Source of the DNA: JBBRHH01 sp963788015
GTDB lineage: Bacteria; Planctomycetota; Phycisphaerae; Tepidisphaerales; Tepidisphaeraceae
DNA length: 64,000 bases
Assembly (NCBI GenBank): GCA_963788015.1
Contig: CAWBEY010000002.1
Location: 62,001-126,000 of the forward strand
Direction of reading: 5' to 3'
Both the position numbers and the translations under genes were made by a program. Under the pieces are notes generated by a model that was given only the letters and a program-made list of their open reading frames with translations, was not told the DNA's origin and did not search any database. Positions 18,147 to 27,726 of the stretch are shown piece by piece; the first letter of the stretch is position 1; every line of letters starts with the position of its first letter.

Positions 18147-19242
18147 TCACCACATCTCCATCTGCCCACCCCCCGCCCGCCGAAACCCCGCGGCCGACAA
18201 CTCCTTCCTCTCCCCCGTCAACCCCGCCTGTCGGCAGGCCATCTTAAAAATCGCCCCCATCTGCTCGGCAAAAATCCCCCCGCCGCGCACTGCGCGTCCC
18301 AAATTCCCCATCGTTTAACTTCCCATCGCGCATTGCACGAATCCTGTTCAATATCTTCTCCTTTCGATCCGGGAAGTGCTGCGTTAGCCAATCGACGAAC
18401 AAGTCCTTCAGCACAAACGGCAGCCGCAGCGGCACGTACCCGGCCGCGCTCGCCCCCGCCTCGACGGCCGCCGCCACGATGGCGGGCATCTCATGATCCG
18501 TCAGGCCGGGAATGACCGGCGCCACCAGCACCCCCACCGGCACGCCCGCGGCCGACAATTCCCGAATCGCCGCCAGCCGATCCGCCGGCACACTCGTCCG
18601 AGGCTCCATCACCCGCGTCAAATCCGCATCCAGCGTCGTCACTGAAATATGCACCATCGCCGCGTCATGCCGCGCCAACTCCCCCAGCAAATCCACATCC
18701 CGCGCCACCAGCCGGTTCTTCGTAATCATCGCCACCGGATTACGAAACTCCACCAGCACCTCCAGACACCGCCGCGTCAGTTTCAGCTTCCGCTCCACCG
18801 GCTGATATGGATCCGTCACCCCGCTAAACCCCAGCGTCCGAGGCCGCCACTTCGCCGCCGACAACTCCTTGCGCAACAGGTCAGGCGCATCCTGCTTCAC
18901 CAGAATCTTCGTCTCAAAGTCCAATCCAGCCGACATGTCCAGATACTCATGCGTCGGCCGGGCGAAACAATAAACACACCCATGCTCACATCCCCGATAC
19001 GGATTGATCGAAGCATCAAACCCCACATCCGGCGAATCATTGGTGGCAATGATCGTCCGCGTATTGTCAATCAAATACTGCGTCTTGGGCCGCGACCGAT
19101 CAACAAACTCCTCCGCCTCCGGCAATTCCTCGAAATCCCCCTCAATCAAAAGCGGCTGAAACCGACTCGGCGGATTAAGCCCCGTCCCCCGCCCGTGGAT
19201 CGTCACCCCATTCACCAGCGTTCTGTTCTCCGGAGCTTTCAC
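18147..19242 (-). CDS. PA0069-family radical SAM protein, one frame break near the 3' end
   Basis: About 364 residues. The [4Fe-4S] ligands are in NPYRGCEHGCVYCFARPTHE, which is the motif of the spore-photoproduct-lyase-like PA0069 group. Other blocks are LGFSGVTDPYQPVERKLKLT, NPVAMITKNRLVARDVDLL and VPVGVLVAPVIPGLTDHEMP. The reaction of this family is unknown. In one frame the protein ends at 18244, but removing one base near 18287 gives RVRGGGIFAEQMGAIFKMAC and a further 30 residues to 18147, as expected for the family. The start is ATG 19242 (MKAPENRTLVNG). Confidence 0.85.
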
Positions 19243-19313
19243 CCCTCATCCTATTCACCCATTCCCACCGACGCCGCACATTCTCCGTTTTCGTTTTGCC
19301 GCGATCAAACGTA

Positions 19314-19523
19314 TCAGCATCCAGCCTCACCCCTGTCACACCGTTGAGAGTTATCTGCTTCCGATTGGTACCCCTCTGTCACCGCCCCTCCCCCCGCCCC
19401 CTGCTCCGAAACCACTTCTACCTCCACATCCTCCTCAATCTCAATCACCTCCTCCACCCGCCGCACCCCCTTCAACTCTGCCGCAATTCCCCTCCCATAC
19501 ATAATCATCGCATATTTCGACAT
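19314..19523 (-). CDS. Small unknown protein, possible
   Basis: 69 residues beginning MSKYAMIMYGRGIAAELKGV with a strongly charged middle (RRVEEVIEIEEDVEVEVVSE) that suggests a short helix or strand. AAGGAG lies a few bases upstream of the ATG at 19523, the main argument for reality. It sits in the 560-base spacer between the radical SAM gene and a secreted protein. It could be non-coding; the GC-rich, C-biased surroundings produce many random open frames. Confidence 0.35.
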   Translation of the reverse strand: MSKYAMIMYGRGIAAELKGVRRVEEVIEIEEDVEVEVVSEQGAGGGAVTEGYQSEADNSQRCDRGEAGC

Positions 19524-19804
19524 CCCAGTTCTCCTTCACCCCCGCACGCTCCTCACATCTTACCCCCACGCCCCCACCTCCCCGAACCCCACGTCTCCCT
19601 TTCCTCCAATCCCCCATAAACCGCGCTGATGGCCGCTCCCCTGCTCGAAAGTCCCAAAAAATGGCCTGTTTCCGTCACCTCCCGCTTGCCAACGTCCCTT
19701 TCCGTTGTATCCTTCCCCTCGCCAACCCCCTTGCCACTCCACGGTTTGGCCGTGACTGACGTGGCCGTTTGAGGGCTTTTTTTAATCTACCGGAGGCGAA
19801 AGAA

Positions 19805-21241
19805 ATGTTGTTCCCATCCTTCACTCGGCGGCAGAAAATCCGCACCCCACTGGCCACTCCCAAACTGTACCACCCCAGCCTGACTCACTGCATTGAGTCC
19901 CTCGAAAACCGCTGCCTCCTCAGTGCCCAGCTCACCGTCACCAACACCGCTGACGCCGGCCATCCCGATACCATCGACTTCGGCGACGTCCTAGTCAAAC
20001 ACAACAGCCCCGGCCAATCCTTCGTCCTCTCCAACCCCGGCGACGCCACCCTCCACGTCACCAATTTCGCCTTCACGGATCCGGGCAATGACCTCTTCGT
20101 CATGGACGACACCGGCGCTGACATCCCCGCCGCCTTCAACATCGACGCCGGCGCAACCTTCAAAATCGACGTCATCTACAACCCCGACAGCGTCGGCCGG
20201 CGCACGCAAGACTACACCTTCAACACCGACGGCTCCGATCCCGGCGATGCTGGCGTTACCCTCCACACCACCGGCAACGGCGTGCAAGCCCCCACGCCCG
20301 CCGCGCCAGGCCAATTTTCCGCCAACACGGTCGATGCCTCGCATATTCAGTTGCAATGGCATGACACCGATTCAGGCGTCACGGGCTTCCACATCTACCA
20401 GTCCACCAACGCCAACAGCGGCTATCAGCTCATAAAGACCGTCGGCTCAGGAGCGCAGTCCTTCGCCGCCAGCGGCCTGCATCCCAGCACTCACTACTAC
20501 TTCCGCATCTCCGCCTACAACGACGGCGGCGACTCGCCCACCGCCCAGGACGATGACGTGACAGCAAGCACCCCCTCCGTCGGTGGCCGCACCATCGCCG
20601 CCGCCAAAAACCTCGGCGCCGTTGTCGGCCGCAAACGCATCAACAGCGCCGTCAACGATTCTCACAAGAGCGACTTCTTCAAGATCACGCTCTCCAAAAA
20701 AACCGTGCTCCACGCCAAAATCGACAACCTCTCAGCCGACGCCGATCTTGAACTCTACAACTCCGCCAAGCACAAGATCGGCTCGTCTGAAAACGACGGC
20801 CCCGATTCCATCACCAAAACTCTCCCCGCCGGCGTCTATTACGTGCAGGTTGTCCAGGGCAACGCCGGCAACAACGCCGCCTACACCCTCACCCTCGCCC
20901 CCGACTTCGCCGGCAACAACATCCGCGGCTCGCTCAATCTCGGCACAATCACCAAACGCCGCGTCATCGCCGATTCGATCGCCCCCGACGATGCCAGCGA
21001 CTATTACAAGATCGTTCTCGACAAGCGCCGCCTGCTTTCCCTCACCCTCAACGGCCTGTCCGATGACGCCGATCTCGAGCTGTACAACGCACGCGGCACA
21101 AAGATCAGCTCCTCCGAAAACAGCGACACCACCCCGGAAAACATCAAAAAAGCCCTGGCCGCCGGTATTTACTACGTCCAGGTGACCCAAGGCGGCTCCA
21201 CCTCCGACACCGCCTACAAACTCTCCCTCACCGCCGTGTAA
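19805..21241 (+). CDS. Exported planctomycete protein: HYDIN/ASPM-like, Fn3 and two PPC domains
   Basis: 478 residues from the ATG at 19805, which has GGAGG upstream (a start at 19769 lacks one). The N-terminus carries the planctomycete export motif CIESLENRCLLSA at about residue 30. Then follow a choice-of-anchor-D/HYDIN-like domain (TIDFGDVLVKHNSPGQSFVL, about 50-165), a fibronectin type III domain (PGQFSANTVDASHIQLQWHD, about 170-260) and two pre-peptidase C-terminal beta domains, each ending in PAGVYYVQVVQG or AAGIYYVQVTQG. The protein is probably on the cell surface or secreted with a binding or structural role; no enzyme domain is seen. A strong hairpin follows the stop. Confidence 0.85.
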   Translation: MLFPSFTRRQKIRTPLATPKLYHPSLTHCIESLENRCLLSAQLTVTNTADAGHPDTIDFGDVLVKHNSPGQSFVLSNPGDATLHVTNFAFTDPGNDLFVMDDTGADIPAAFNIDAGATFKIDVIYNPDSVGRRTQDYTFNTDGSDPGDAGVTLHTTGNGVQAPTPAAPGQFSANTVDASHIQLQWHDTDSGVTGFHIYQSTNANSGYQLIKTVGSGAQSFAASGLHPSTHYYFRISAYNDGGDSPTAQDDDVTASTPSVGGRTIAAAKNLGAVVGRKRINSAVNDSHKSDFFKITLSKKTVLHAKIDNLSADADLELYNSAKHKIGSSENDGPDSITKTLPAGVYYVQVVQGNAGNNAAYTLTLAPDFAGNNIRGSLNLGTITKRRVIADSIAPDDASDYYKIVLDKRRLLSLTLNGLSDDADLELYNARGTKISSSENSDTTPENIKKALAAGIYYVQVTQGGSTSDTAYKLSLTAV

Positions 21242-21266
21242 CAAGAGAGTCAAACAACCCAAAGAA

Positions 21267-21299
21267 GAAGAGCGCCGAGAAAATTTCTCGGCGCTCTTC
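21267..21299. terminator. Bidirectional intrinsic terminator between convergent genes
   Basis: A near-perfect palindrome with 16-base arms (GAAGAGCGCCGAGAAA and its complement) around a single central base. The stable stem would be about 13 bp with a short A/T loop. It lies 26 bases after the PPC protein stop and 44 bases before the stop of the convergent gene, so it serves both. No long T-run follows on the plus strand. Confidence 0.75.
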
Positions 21300-21317
21300 G
21301 CTTGCATCAGCTTCCTC

Positions 21318-21348
21318 ATTCTCACTTCATCATTCTTACTTCTTACTT
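21318..21348. repeat. Dispersed 31-bp intergenic repeat, copy 1
   Basis: ATTCTCACTTCATCATTCTT followed by ACTTCTTACTT. An inverted copy with two differences lies at 28143-28173. It overlaps the end and stop codon of the thioredoxin-like gene. Confidence 0.65.
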
Positions 21349-22719
21349 GGCATTCCGACACACCCCATCCCCATCCAGCGCAGTAAACACATTCGCCGGC
21401 GCCAGCCCCAGCCACGGGTCCCAGCTTGGCGTCAAAAACAGCTCCGCGTACACCCGCTCGTTGAGCGCCTCCACCGGCGTCTGCTTCATCTCCCCGGCCA
21501 GCCACTGATGAATCTTCAGATGAAACCGGTACTCATTGCGCACGGTGTCCTGCGCCGCCGACTTCTGGAAATTCTTCACCGCCTTCACCAGCGGCGTCTC
21601 CACGTACATCTTGCTGATCGACGCCATCCCCGCCAATTCCGCCTCAGGATTCTTCGCCCGGATCAGCGCCGTCGTCGTCGCGTCCAGCCGCGCATCGGCC
21701 GCGTGCAAGGCGGCGATCTTTTCCCAAATCGCTTCATCGCTCACCTTCTCCAGCACCTCCGCCCCAAGTGCCGCCGCCGCGAGAATCGGTCTCTCCACAA
21801 CGCTCTTCCCAATCGCCGCCCGTGCCGCCCGCATGGCCGGCGGATTCGCACCGCCCTCGCGGATCGCACCAATTGCCCTCACGTCCCCGGCCGCGGCGGC
21901 CGTCGCAATCCCTCCCACCTTCTGAAAATCCTCGTTCCATTGCCGCTCCAGCCGCGCTGCCGATGTGTTGTGATACGCCGCCAGCATCTTCTCCAACTCC
22001 TCGCCCTCCATCCCTTTCGCCGACGCCACGGCCGCCTCTCCATCCTTCACCCCTCTTAAAAACGCCGCCGGCCCATACAGCCCCGGCAGCGCATCAATCA
22101 CCCGGCCGTCCGGCGACAACACATAGTGAATCGAATTTCCCGTGATCGTCCGGCGAATCGTCCGTCCGTCCCCCATGTCAATTGTCACCACCGGCACCGG
22201 CCGAACCGACTTCCAATGCAATATGAAATGCTCTCGCAGATACGCCGAAATCTCCGCATTCGAATACAGCGTCGTCCTGAAAAATCGGCTATTGGCGCAG
22301 CTGTATTCGTCGCACAGCTTCCCCAGCATCCGCAGCGACAAAATCGGCTTGCCGCTCTCTTTCGCGGCCGCCTGCGCCTTCTCCAGATCCGTATACCAGT
22401 ACAACCCCGACGCCCACGCATCGCGCTGCTCCGCCACCTGATCGATCGCCGACCGCACGCGCTCCCATGCTGCCTTGGCCTCGCCTTCGACGACAAGGTG
22501 CCCCTCCAGGTGCGCCTTGATCGCAGCCTCGTTGGCCGCCATCAGCTCCGCCAGCCCTTCCGGGCCAGCTTCACGAAGCCGCCCGATCGCCTTCTGCGCT
22601 CGCTCGGTATTTTGCGAAGCCGCCAGCCTCGCTTCCAACTCTAACCCTCCCCCGCACGCTCGTGCATAACTGGCCATCAAACCGCACATCAATAACGCCG
22701 TCACAATCCGTAAACGCAT
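21343..22719 (-). CDS. Secreted thioredoxin-like protein of unknown function
   Basis: 458 residues with a signal peptide (MRLRIVTALLMCGLMASYARAC). A helical region (residues 30-110) precedes a thioredoxin-fold segment: YTDLEKAQAAAKESGKPILSLRMLG, LCDEYSCANSRFFRTTLYSN and IHYVLSPDGRVIDALPGLYG. The usual CxxC is replaced by LCDEYSC, so a redox role is uncertain. The C-terminal 200 residues are helical, with alanine-rich repeats. Similar periplasmic thioredoxin-like proteins are widespread in planctomycetes without known function. The last codons and stop overlap a dispersed intergenic repeat (21318-21348). Confidence 0.65.
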   Translation of the reverse strand: MRLRIVTALLMCGLMASYARACGGGLELEARLAASQNTERAQKAIGRLREAGPEGLAELMAANEAAIKAHLEGHLVVEGEAKAAWERVRSAIDQVAEQRDAWASGLYWYTDLEKAQAAAKESGKPILSLRMLGKLCDEYSCANSRFFRTTLYSNAEISAYLREHFILHWKSVRPVPVVTIDMGDGRTIRRTITGNSIHYVLSPDGRVIDALPGLYGPAAFLRGVKDGEAAVASAKGMEGEELEKMLAAYHNTSAARLERQWNEDFQKVGGIATAAAAGDVRAIGAIREGGANPPAMRAARAAIGKSVVERPILAAAALGAEVLEKVSDEAIWEKIAALHAADARLDATTTALIRAKNPEAELAGMASISKMYVETPLVKAVKNFQKSAAQDTVRNEYRFHLKIHQWLAGEMKQTPVEALNERVYAELFLTPSWDPWLGLAPANVFTALDGDGVCRNAK

Positions 22720-22885
22720 ACGACTCCTTTGTTAGAACGAAAGAAGTCTACCCCTCCCACGCCGCCGGCCGCGTAAAGCGGCTGTAACAACCAACTCGCG
22801 CCGCCCGATTCTCATTTTGATCGGATTTTTCCGGGTTACGTTCCGCACGTTCCAGTATTAACTTCGCGCCATCGAGTAAATCGCC

Positions 22886-23999
22886 ATGACACAAAAGCCC
22901 CTCAACAATCCCGATCAGCCACGTCGCGAATTTTTAAAAACCGCCGGCGCTTTAGGCGTCGGCCTCGCCTTAGGCGTACAGCCAGCATCCGCCCAGCCCG
23001 CGTCCCCCGCAACACATCCCACCACCTCCAGCGCCCCCCATCCCGCGCCGTCCTTTTGGCCGCGCTGCCGATGTCTCCATCTCCGCCCTGGGCGTGGGCG
23101 GCCATCACCTGGGCGACATCAAGCTCATCGAAGACGCCGTCAAGCTCGTTCACGAAGCGCTCGACGCCGGCATCAACTTCTTCGACAACTGCTGGGAATA
23201 TCACAACGGCAAAAGCGAAAACTTCCTGGGCCGCGCTCTCAAAGGCCGACGCGACCAGGCATTCCTCATGACCAAAGTCTGCACCCATGGCCGCGGCGCC
23301 GATTTGGCCATGCGCATGCTGGAAGATTCCCTCCGCCGCCTCCAGACCGATCACCTGGATCTCTGGCAAATCCACGCCATCAGCTACGACAACGATCCGG
23401 AACTCGCCTACGCCAAAGGCGGCGTCCTTGAAGCTCTCGACCTCGCCAAAAAACAAGGCAAGACCCGCTTCGTCGGTTTCACCGGCCACAAAGATCCCGC
23501 CTTCCATCTCCACATGCTCAAGCTCGGCTACCCCTTCGACGCCGTGCAGATGCCCCTCAACCCCTTCGACGCCACCTTCTTCAGCTTCGAAAAATTAGTG
23601 CTGCCGGAGGTCAATCGCCTGGGCATGGCCGCCCTGGGCATGAAGAGCATGGGCGGCACCGCCTGGGCCATCAAGCAGGAGATCCTCAAGCCCGAGGAAG
23701 CCCTTCGCTACGCAATGAGCCTCCCCGTCACCACCACCATCGCCGGCATGGAAACCCTCGGCGTCCTTCACCAAAACCTCGCCGTCGCCCGCGGCTTTCA
23801 ACCGTTCAGCCCGCAGGAGATGGAGGCCCTCCGCGGCCGCTGCGCCAACGCGGCCGCCGATGGGCGCTACGAGCCTTACAAAGTCTCACTCAAGTACGAC
23901 AACCCCGACACCCGCACTCCCCACGGCTTTCCCATCGATCCGACGCAGCGCGAAATCCAGGACACCTTCCATAACGATCTAAGCGCCTCACCCCAATAA
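22886..23999 (+). CDS. Tat-exported aldo/keto reductase, copy 1, one frame break
   Basis: About 370 residues. The Tat signal is QPRREFLKTAGALGVGLALG followed by an alanine/proline linker. The frame changes near 23060 in a G/C-rich run, after which VSISALGVGGHHLGDIKLIE begins the (beta/alpha)8 barrel. The aldo/keto reductase tetrad can be seen: Asp and Tyr in NFFDNCWEYHNGKSENF, Lys in FLMTKVCTHGR and His in LDLWQIHA. NADPH-dependent reduction of a carbonyl compound is the family reaction, though Tat export suggests the cofactor or substrate meets it in the cytoplasm before export, or that the activity differs. The next gene is a close paralogue 25 bases away. Confidence 0.85.
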
Positions 24000-24024
24000 C
24001 AAACCTTCACATCAGGCAACGATC

Positions 24025-25101
24025 ATGACCACGCAGCAGACCATCGCCCAAAACCCCGACCGCCGGCACTTTCTCCAGCAGGCCGCCTTCGCCGCCGCCA
24101 GCGCCGTCATCACCCAATCCGCAACCGCCCAGCCGCCCGCCACCCAGCCCACAAAGATCGAGCTTACCAACCTTGGCCCAGACAAGATCCCCCAAAAGCC
24201 CCTGGGCCGCACCGGCATCAACGTCTCCATCATCGGCCTGGGCGGCTATTCCCTGGGCGACGCCCCTTCTCTCCAGGAAGCCACCACCATCGTCCACGAA
24301 GCCGTCGACGCCGGCGTTAACTTCTTCGACAACGCCTGGGAATACCACGACGGCAAAAGCGAAGACTGGATGGGCCAGTGCCTCCAGGGCCTGCGCGACA
24401 AGGTCATCCTCATGACCAAAGTCTGCACGCATGGCCGAGACAAAAAAGTCGCCATGAAGCAGCTTGAAGAATCCCTCAAGCGGCTTCGCACCGATCACCT
24501 CGATGTCTGGCAAATCCACGAGTGCGTCTACTGGAACGACCCCGAGTGGCACTTTTCCAAAGACGGCGTCGTCGAAGCGCTCACCGAAGCCAAAAAGCAG
24601 GGCAAAACCCGCTTCGTCGGCTTCACCGGCCACAAGCATCCCCAGATCCATCTCAAGATGCTGGCCCATGATTACCCTTTCGACACCGCCCAGATGCCGC
24701 TCAACGCATTCGACGCCACCTTCCGCAGCTTTGAAAAAGAAGTCCTCCCCGAGGTCAACCGCCGCGGCATGGCCGCCTTCGGCATGAAAAGCCTCTGCGG
24801 CGGCGGCGACGCCATCCTCAACATGCCCATCTCCGTCGAAGAAGCCCTGCGCTACGCCATGAGCCTCCCCGTCGCCACCACCATCAGCGGCATCGACTCC
24901 CTCAACGTCCTCCACCAAAACCTGGCCATCGCCCGCGGCTTCAAACCCTATACCCCCCAGGAAATGGACGCGATAAGAACAAAATGCGCCCCCACCGCCG
25001 CCGACGGCCACCTGGAACTCTACAAATCCACAAAAAAATTCGACGGCAAAACCGGCCGGGAACAACACGGCTATCCCCCGCCAGACGAGATGCCGCTTTA
25101 A
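24025..25101 (+). CDS. Tat-exported aldo/keto reductase, copy 2
   Basis: 358 residues, intact. The Tat motif is NPDRRHFLQQAAFAAASAVI. The barrel follows with KPLGRTGINVSIIGLGGYSL, NFFDNAWEYHDGKSEDWMG (Asp, Tyr), ILMTKVCTHGRDKK (Lys) and LDVWQIHE (His). VGFTGHKHPQIHLKML and LPVATTISGIDSLNVLHQNL are conserved with copy 1. The two copies share most blocks across their full length, which indicates tandem duplication. They most likely form a two-gene operon. The substrate is unknown. Confidence 0.9.
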   Translation: MTTQQTIAQNPDRRHFLQQAAFAAASAVITQSATAQPPATQPTKIELTNLGPDKIPQKPLGRTGINVSIIGLGGYSLGDAPSLQEATTIVHEAVDAGVNFFDNAWEYHDGKSEDWMGQCLQGLRDKVILMTKVCTHGRDKKVAMKQLEESLKRLRTDHLDVWQIHECVYWNDPEWHFSKDGVVEALTEAKKQGKTRFVGFTGHKHPQIHLKMLAHDYPFDTAQMPLNAFDATFRSFEKEVLPEVNRRGMAAFGMKSLCGGGDAILNMPISVEEALRYAMSLPVATTISGIDSLNVLHQNLAIARGFKPYTPQEMDAIRTKCAPTAADGHLELYKSTKKFDGKTGREQHGYPPPDEMPL

Positions 25102-25411
25102 CCGCTGTACGACCGGCCCCACGGCGCTATTCGTACACGTCGCTTCGATTTGCAATTGTGATCACAAATACCTTCACTTTGCGATGATCAACGGTTTCGG
25201 CCGCCCGGACGCTGAAGCTCAAGAGGGCGAGGATGAGGGTGGTGAGTAGCACGGCGAGGCGAGGGGAGCTGGTGGCGCCTTTTGATGTGGGTCTTTATCG
25301 AATCAATGCCGAAGTGGTCGATTCAGCTATTAGGCAGCTCATGTGTGCACGTTGCGGCAGGGCATTGAGCGACGGCGCGGACGTGCGAATGATCACGGCG
25401 ATCGGCAGCGT
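25102..25411. other. Intergenic region, no gene supported
   Basis: 310 bases between the second aldo/keto reductase and the 3' end of rimO. An open frame from 25233 overlaps the rimO end, has no ribosome-binding site and resembles no family. No hairpin with T-run was seen. The G-over-C strand bias of the plus strand begins to rise around here (see findings). Confidence 0.5.
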
Positions 25412-26893
25412 TCAGGAGGCCGCTACAACGCGCAGACTCTTCGTCTTCTTAAGAGGCACTTCCGCGACAAGATCATACGCCTGAAAGTCCGTGATCGTAA
25501 CGTTCACCAATTGGCCCGGATGCAGGTTCTTGGCGTTCACGAAAACGACTGAGTCGATATCCGGGGCCTGCGACTGGCTCCGGGCGACGTACCCATCCTC
25601 TTCATCCCGGCCGGCGGGGCGATCGATGAGAACCGTCAGTGATTGCCCAACCGCAGCGCGGGCTTTATCAAACGCCACTTCCTGCTGGACCAGCATCAGC
25701 TCCTCCACCCGTTCCTTCTTTACAGCGTCTGAAACTTGATCCGCCATCCGGCCCATCGGCGTCCCCGGCTCCTGGCTGTACGGGAAAACCCCCATCATCT
25801 CAAAGCCAAAATCACCAACAAATTTCACGAGCTCATCGTGCTGGGCCTGCGTTTCACCCGGAGCGCCGGCGATGAAGGTGGTGCGGATGGCGATGCCCGG
25901 AACCCATCTGCGCAGCTTGTCGAGCAGAACCTCGATCTCCCTGCGGGTAACCCGGCGGCGCATCTTCGTCAGGATTTCGTCGTTGATGTGCTGAAGGGGC
26001 ATGTCAATGTACTTCACCACGCGCGCTGAGTCGGCGATGGTCTTGATCATCTCGTCAGTGAAGCAACTGGGATAAGCGTACATCAACCGCAGCCAGTGAA
26101 CGTCCTTAAGCTCCCGATCCAGCGTCTTGAGCAGGCCCGCCAGGCCCGGCTTATAGTTAATGTCCGTGCCATACGACGTGGTGTCCTGACCAATCAGGTT
26201 GAGCTCCACAGCCCCATCGGCGGCCAGCTCTTTGGCTTCAAGAAGGATCTGCTCGATAGGCTTAGACCGCATCAGCCCGCGGATTGAAGGAATGGTGCAG
26301 AACGTGCACCCCTGGTTGCACCCTTCTGACATCCGCAAAAACGCATAGTGTCGCGGCGTGAGGCGCAGGCGGGCACGGTCGTCCTCAAAGACGGGAAGCC
26401 GGTTGGTCTTCGTTTCCTTAAACGGCTCAGAACTCAGCGTTCCAGAATTCAGTTGTTGGGCAAGCTCGCGTGAAAGGTCGTGGTATTTCCCAAGAAAATG
26501 CCCGTGGGCTTGCCGTGGGTTTGAGTCGCCTCGCACCGCCTCAACGATGTGCTCACGGTCAAAAACCCCCACAAGCCGGTCAATGCCCGGAGCATCGTTC
26601 AGCAGCTTGGTCTTGTGGCGCTGAACCAGGCAACCGGCCACCACGACTCTCTGGCACCGCCCATCCGCTTTCATCGCAATAGCCTGGTTGATCTCGCGAA
26701 GTGATTCGTCCTTGGACGCCTCAAGAAAGCCACAGGTATTAATAATGATCGCGTCGGCCGTCGAGGCGTCGGCCGTGATCGACAGCCCATCCTGAGCCAG
26801 CAGGCCAAGCATCCGCTCCGAATCCACAAGATTCTTCGGGCAGCCAAGGCTGACAAAGGCAACAGTTTTGATGGGCTTGGCCCGTTTCGGCAT
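25412..26893 (-). CDS. rimO: Ribosomal protein S12 methylthiotransferase
   Basis: Radical SAM enzyme that adds a methylthio group to the conserved aspartate of ribosomal protein S12. The 493-residue protein has the UPF0004 domain with the three auxiliary-cluster cysteines in SLGCPKNLVDSERML, NTCGFLEASKDES and VVAGCLVQRH, and the radical SAM triad in SEGCNQGCTFCTIPSIRG. YIDMPLQHINDEILTKMRR and RTTFIAGAPGETQAQHDELV identify RimO rather than MiaB. The C-terminal TRAM domain ends with VVFVNAKNLHPGQLVNVTIT. The start at 26893 (MPKRAKPIKTVAFVS) is preferred over 26926. Confidence 0.95.
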   Translation of the reverse strand: MPKRAKPIKTVAFVSLGCPKNLVDSERMLGLLAQDGLSITADASTADAIIINTCGFLEASKDESLREINQAIAMKADGRCQRVVVAGCLVQRHKTKLLNDAPGIDRLVGVFDREHIVEAVRGDSNPRQAHGHFLGKYHDLSRELAQQLNSGTLSSEPFKETKTNRLPVFEDDRARLRLTPRHYAFLRMSEGCNQGCTFCTIPSIRGLMRSKPIEQILLEAKELAADGAVELNLIGQDTTSYGTDINYKPGLAGLLKTLDRELKDVHWLRLMYAYPSCFTDEMIKTIADSARVVKYIDMPLQHINDEILTKMRRRVTRREIEVLLDKLRRWVPGIAIRTTFIAGAPGETQAQHDELVKFVGDFGFEMMGVFPYSQEPGTPMGRMADQVSDAVKKERVEELMLVQQEVAFDKARAAVGQSLTVLIDRPAGRDEEDGYVARSQSQAPDIDSVVFVNAKNLHPGQLVNVTITDFQAYDLVAEVPLKKTKSLRVVAAS

Positions 26894-27087
26894 TTTACAA
26901 AAGCTCCGGATGAGATTAGCCCTCAAGAGGGCGTGATGGAAGAGGCGGCATTATAGCAGGGAAAGTCCGCAATATCTAACACGACAACGGCACCTCGGCG
27001 GCAACCGGCTGAAAAACCATCCCCACCGCGAATTGACATCCCCACCCTCGCCGCTACCATGCGGGACTTCATTTTTTCGGAGACGAC

Positions 27088-27399
27088 ATGTACGCGATCA
27101 TTCAGGACAGTGGAACCCAGTTTCGAGTCACCAGCGGCGACACCATCGACATCGACCGCCAACTTGGCCAGGACGACAAGTCCGTCACCTTCGACCGCGT
27201 GCTGCTCGTAGGTGGCGAGGGCGATCCCCGCGTGGGCGCGCCTCTGGTCGCCGGCGCCACCGTCACTGCTGAAGTCGTCTCGGCCATCAAGGGCCCAAAG
27301 GTCGACACCATCAAGCACATCAAGCGCAAAGGTTTCCACAAAAAGATCGGCCACCGCCAGAAATACACCCGCGTGCGCATCACCGCCATCAACGTCTGA
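27088..27399 (+). CDS. rplU: 50S ribosomal protein L21
   Basis: 103 residues: MYAIIQDSGTQFRVTSGDTI and IDRQLG begin the protein, then VLLVGGEGDPRVGAPLVAGA and the C-terminal KRKGFHKKIGHRQKYTRVRI. This is normal bacterial L21, which binds 23S rRNA near L20. GGAG lies shortly upstream of the ATG. The usual partner rpmA (L27) is not downstream within the window, which is unusual for this gene. It is divergent from rimO. Confidence 0.96.
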   Translation: MYAIIQDSGTQFRVTSGDTIDIDRQLGQDDKSVTFDRVLLVGGEGDPRVGAPLVAGATVTAEVVSAIKGPKVDTIKHIKRKGFHKKIGHRQKYTRVRITAINV

Positions 27400-27726
27400 T
27401 CGGGCATCAATAATCAAAACATCAGCAGCGCAGGAGCACACAACAGTCCGCTCCTGCTTCGCTTCATCCCGCGCGTCAAGATGCCGCTTCTGCCGAGGGA
27501 CTCTGATCACTAGTCACGTGGAGGAGGATTGTCGCGTTCCACGCGGGAGGGCGGTGAAGATGCGCTCCCCCTGGTGGAATTCAATTGAATAAGGGGGTTA
27601 GCTTGATTCGTTGTAGGGTGTTCACTATGCTTTCGCGAACTTTTGGCATTCTATGTGGAATGCTGAGGTTGCCTTTTATGACCGGCGGCTGGTTTCGACT
27701 GGCGGTTTGGTGTCAAGGAGATTTGG
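27400..27726. other. Intergenic region between rplU and rpsO
   Basis: 327 bases. A short stem (GCAGGAGC at 27430-27437 with GCTCCTGC at 27450-27457) follows rplU but has no T-run, so it is a weak terminator candidate. The remainder presumably holds the rpsO promoter and leader, which in other bacteria contains a structure bound by S15. No RNA gene was recognised. Confidence 0.4.

Noticed and set aside
24007..25155. 382-codon open frame opposite the aldo/keto reductase gene
   Set aside because: A shadow of the real gene on the other strand, glycine/valine-rich with no family resemblance. The same applies to long frames opposite pilM (62243-63493), opposite the PQQ-like gene (45046-46062), opposite metF (3144-4115), opposite the DUF1592-like gene (36161-37573) and opposite pnp (28267-29523).
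25233..25484. 84-codon plus-strand frame overlapping the rimO end
   Set aside because: No ribosome-binding site and no recognisable protein; it runs into rimO coding sequence.
27430..27457. rplU terminator
   Set aside because: The stem is only eight base pairs and lacks a T-run; kept only as a weak candidate in the intergenic entry.
25102..27726. DnaA boxes to support an origin
   Set aside because: No TTATCCACA-like cluster was seen in the spacers of this zone.
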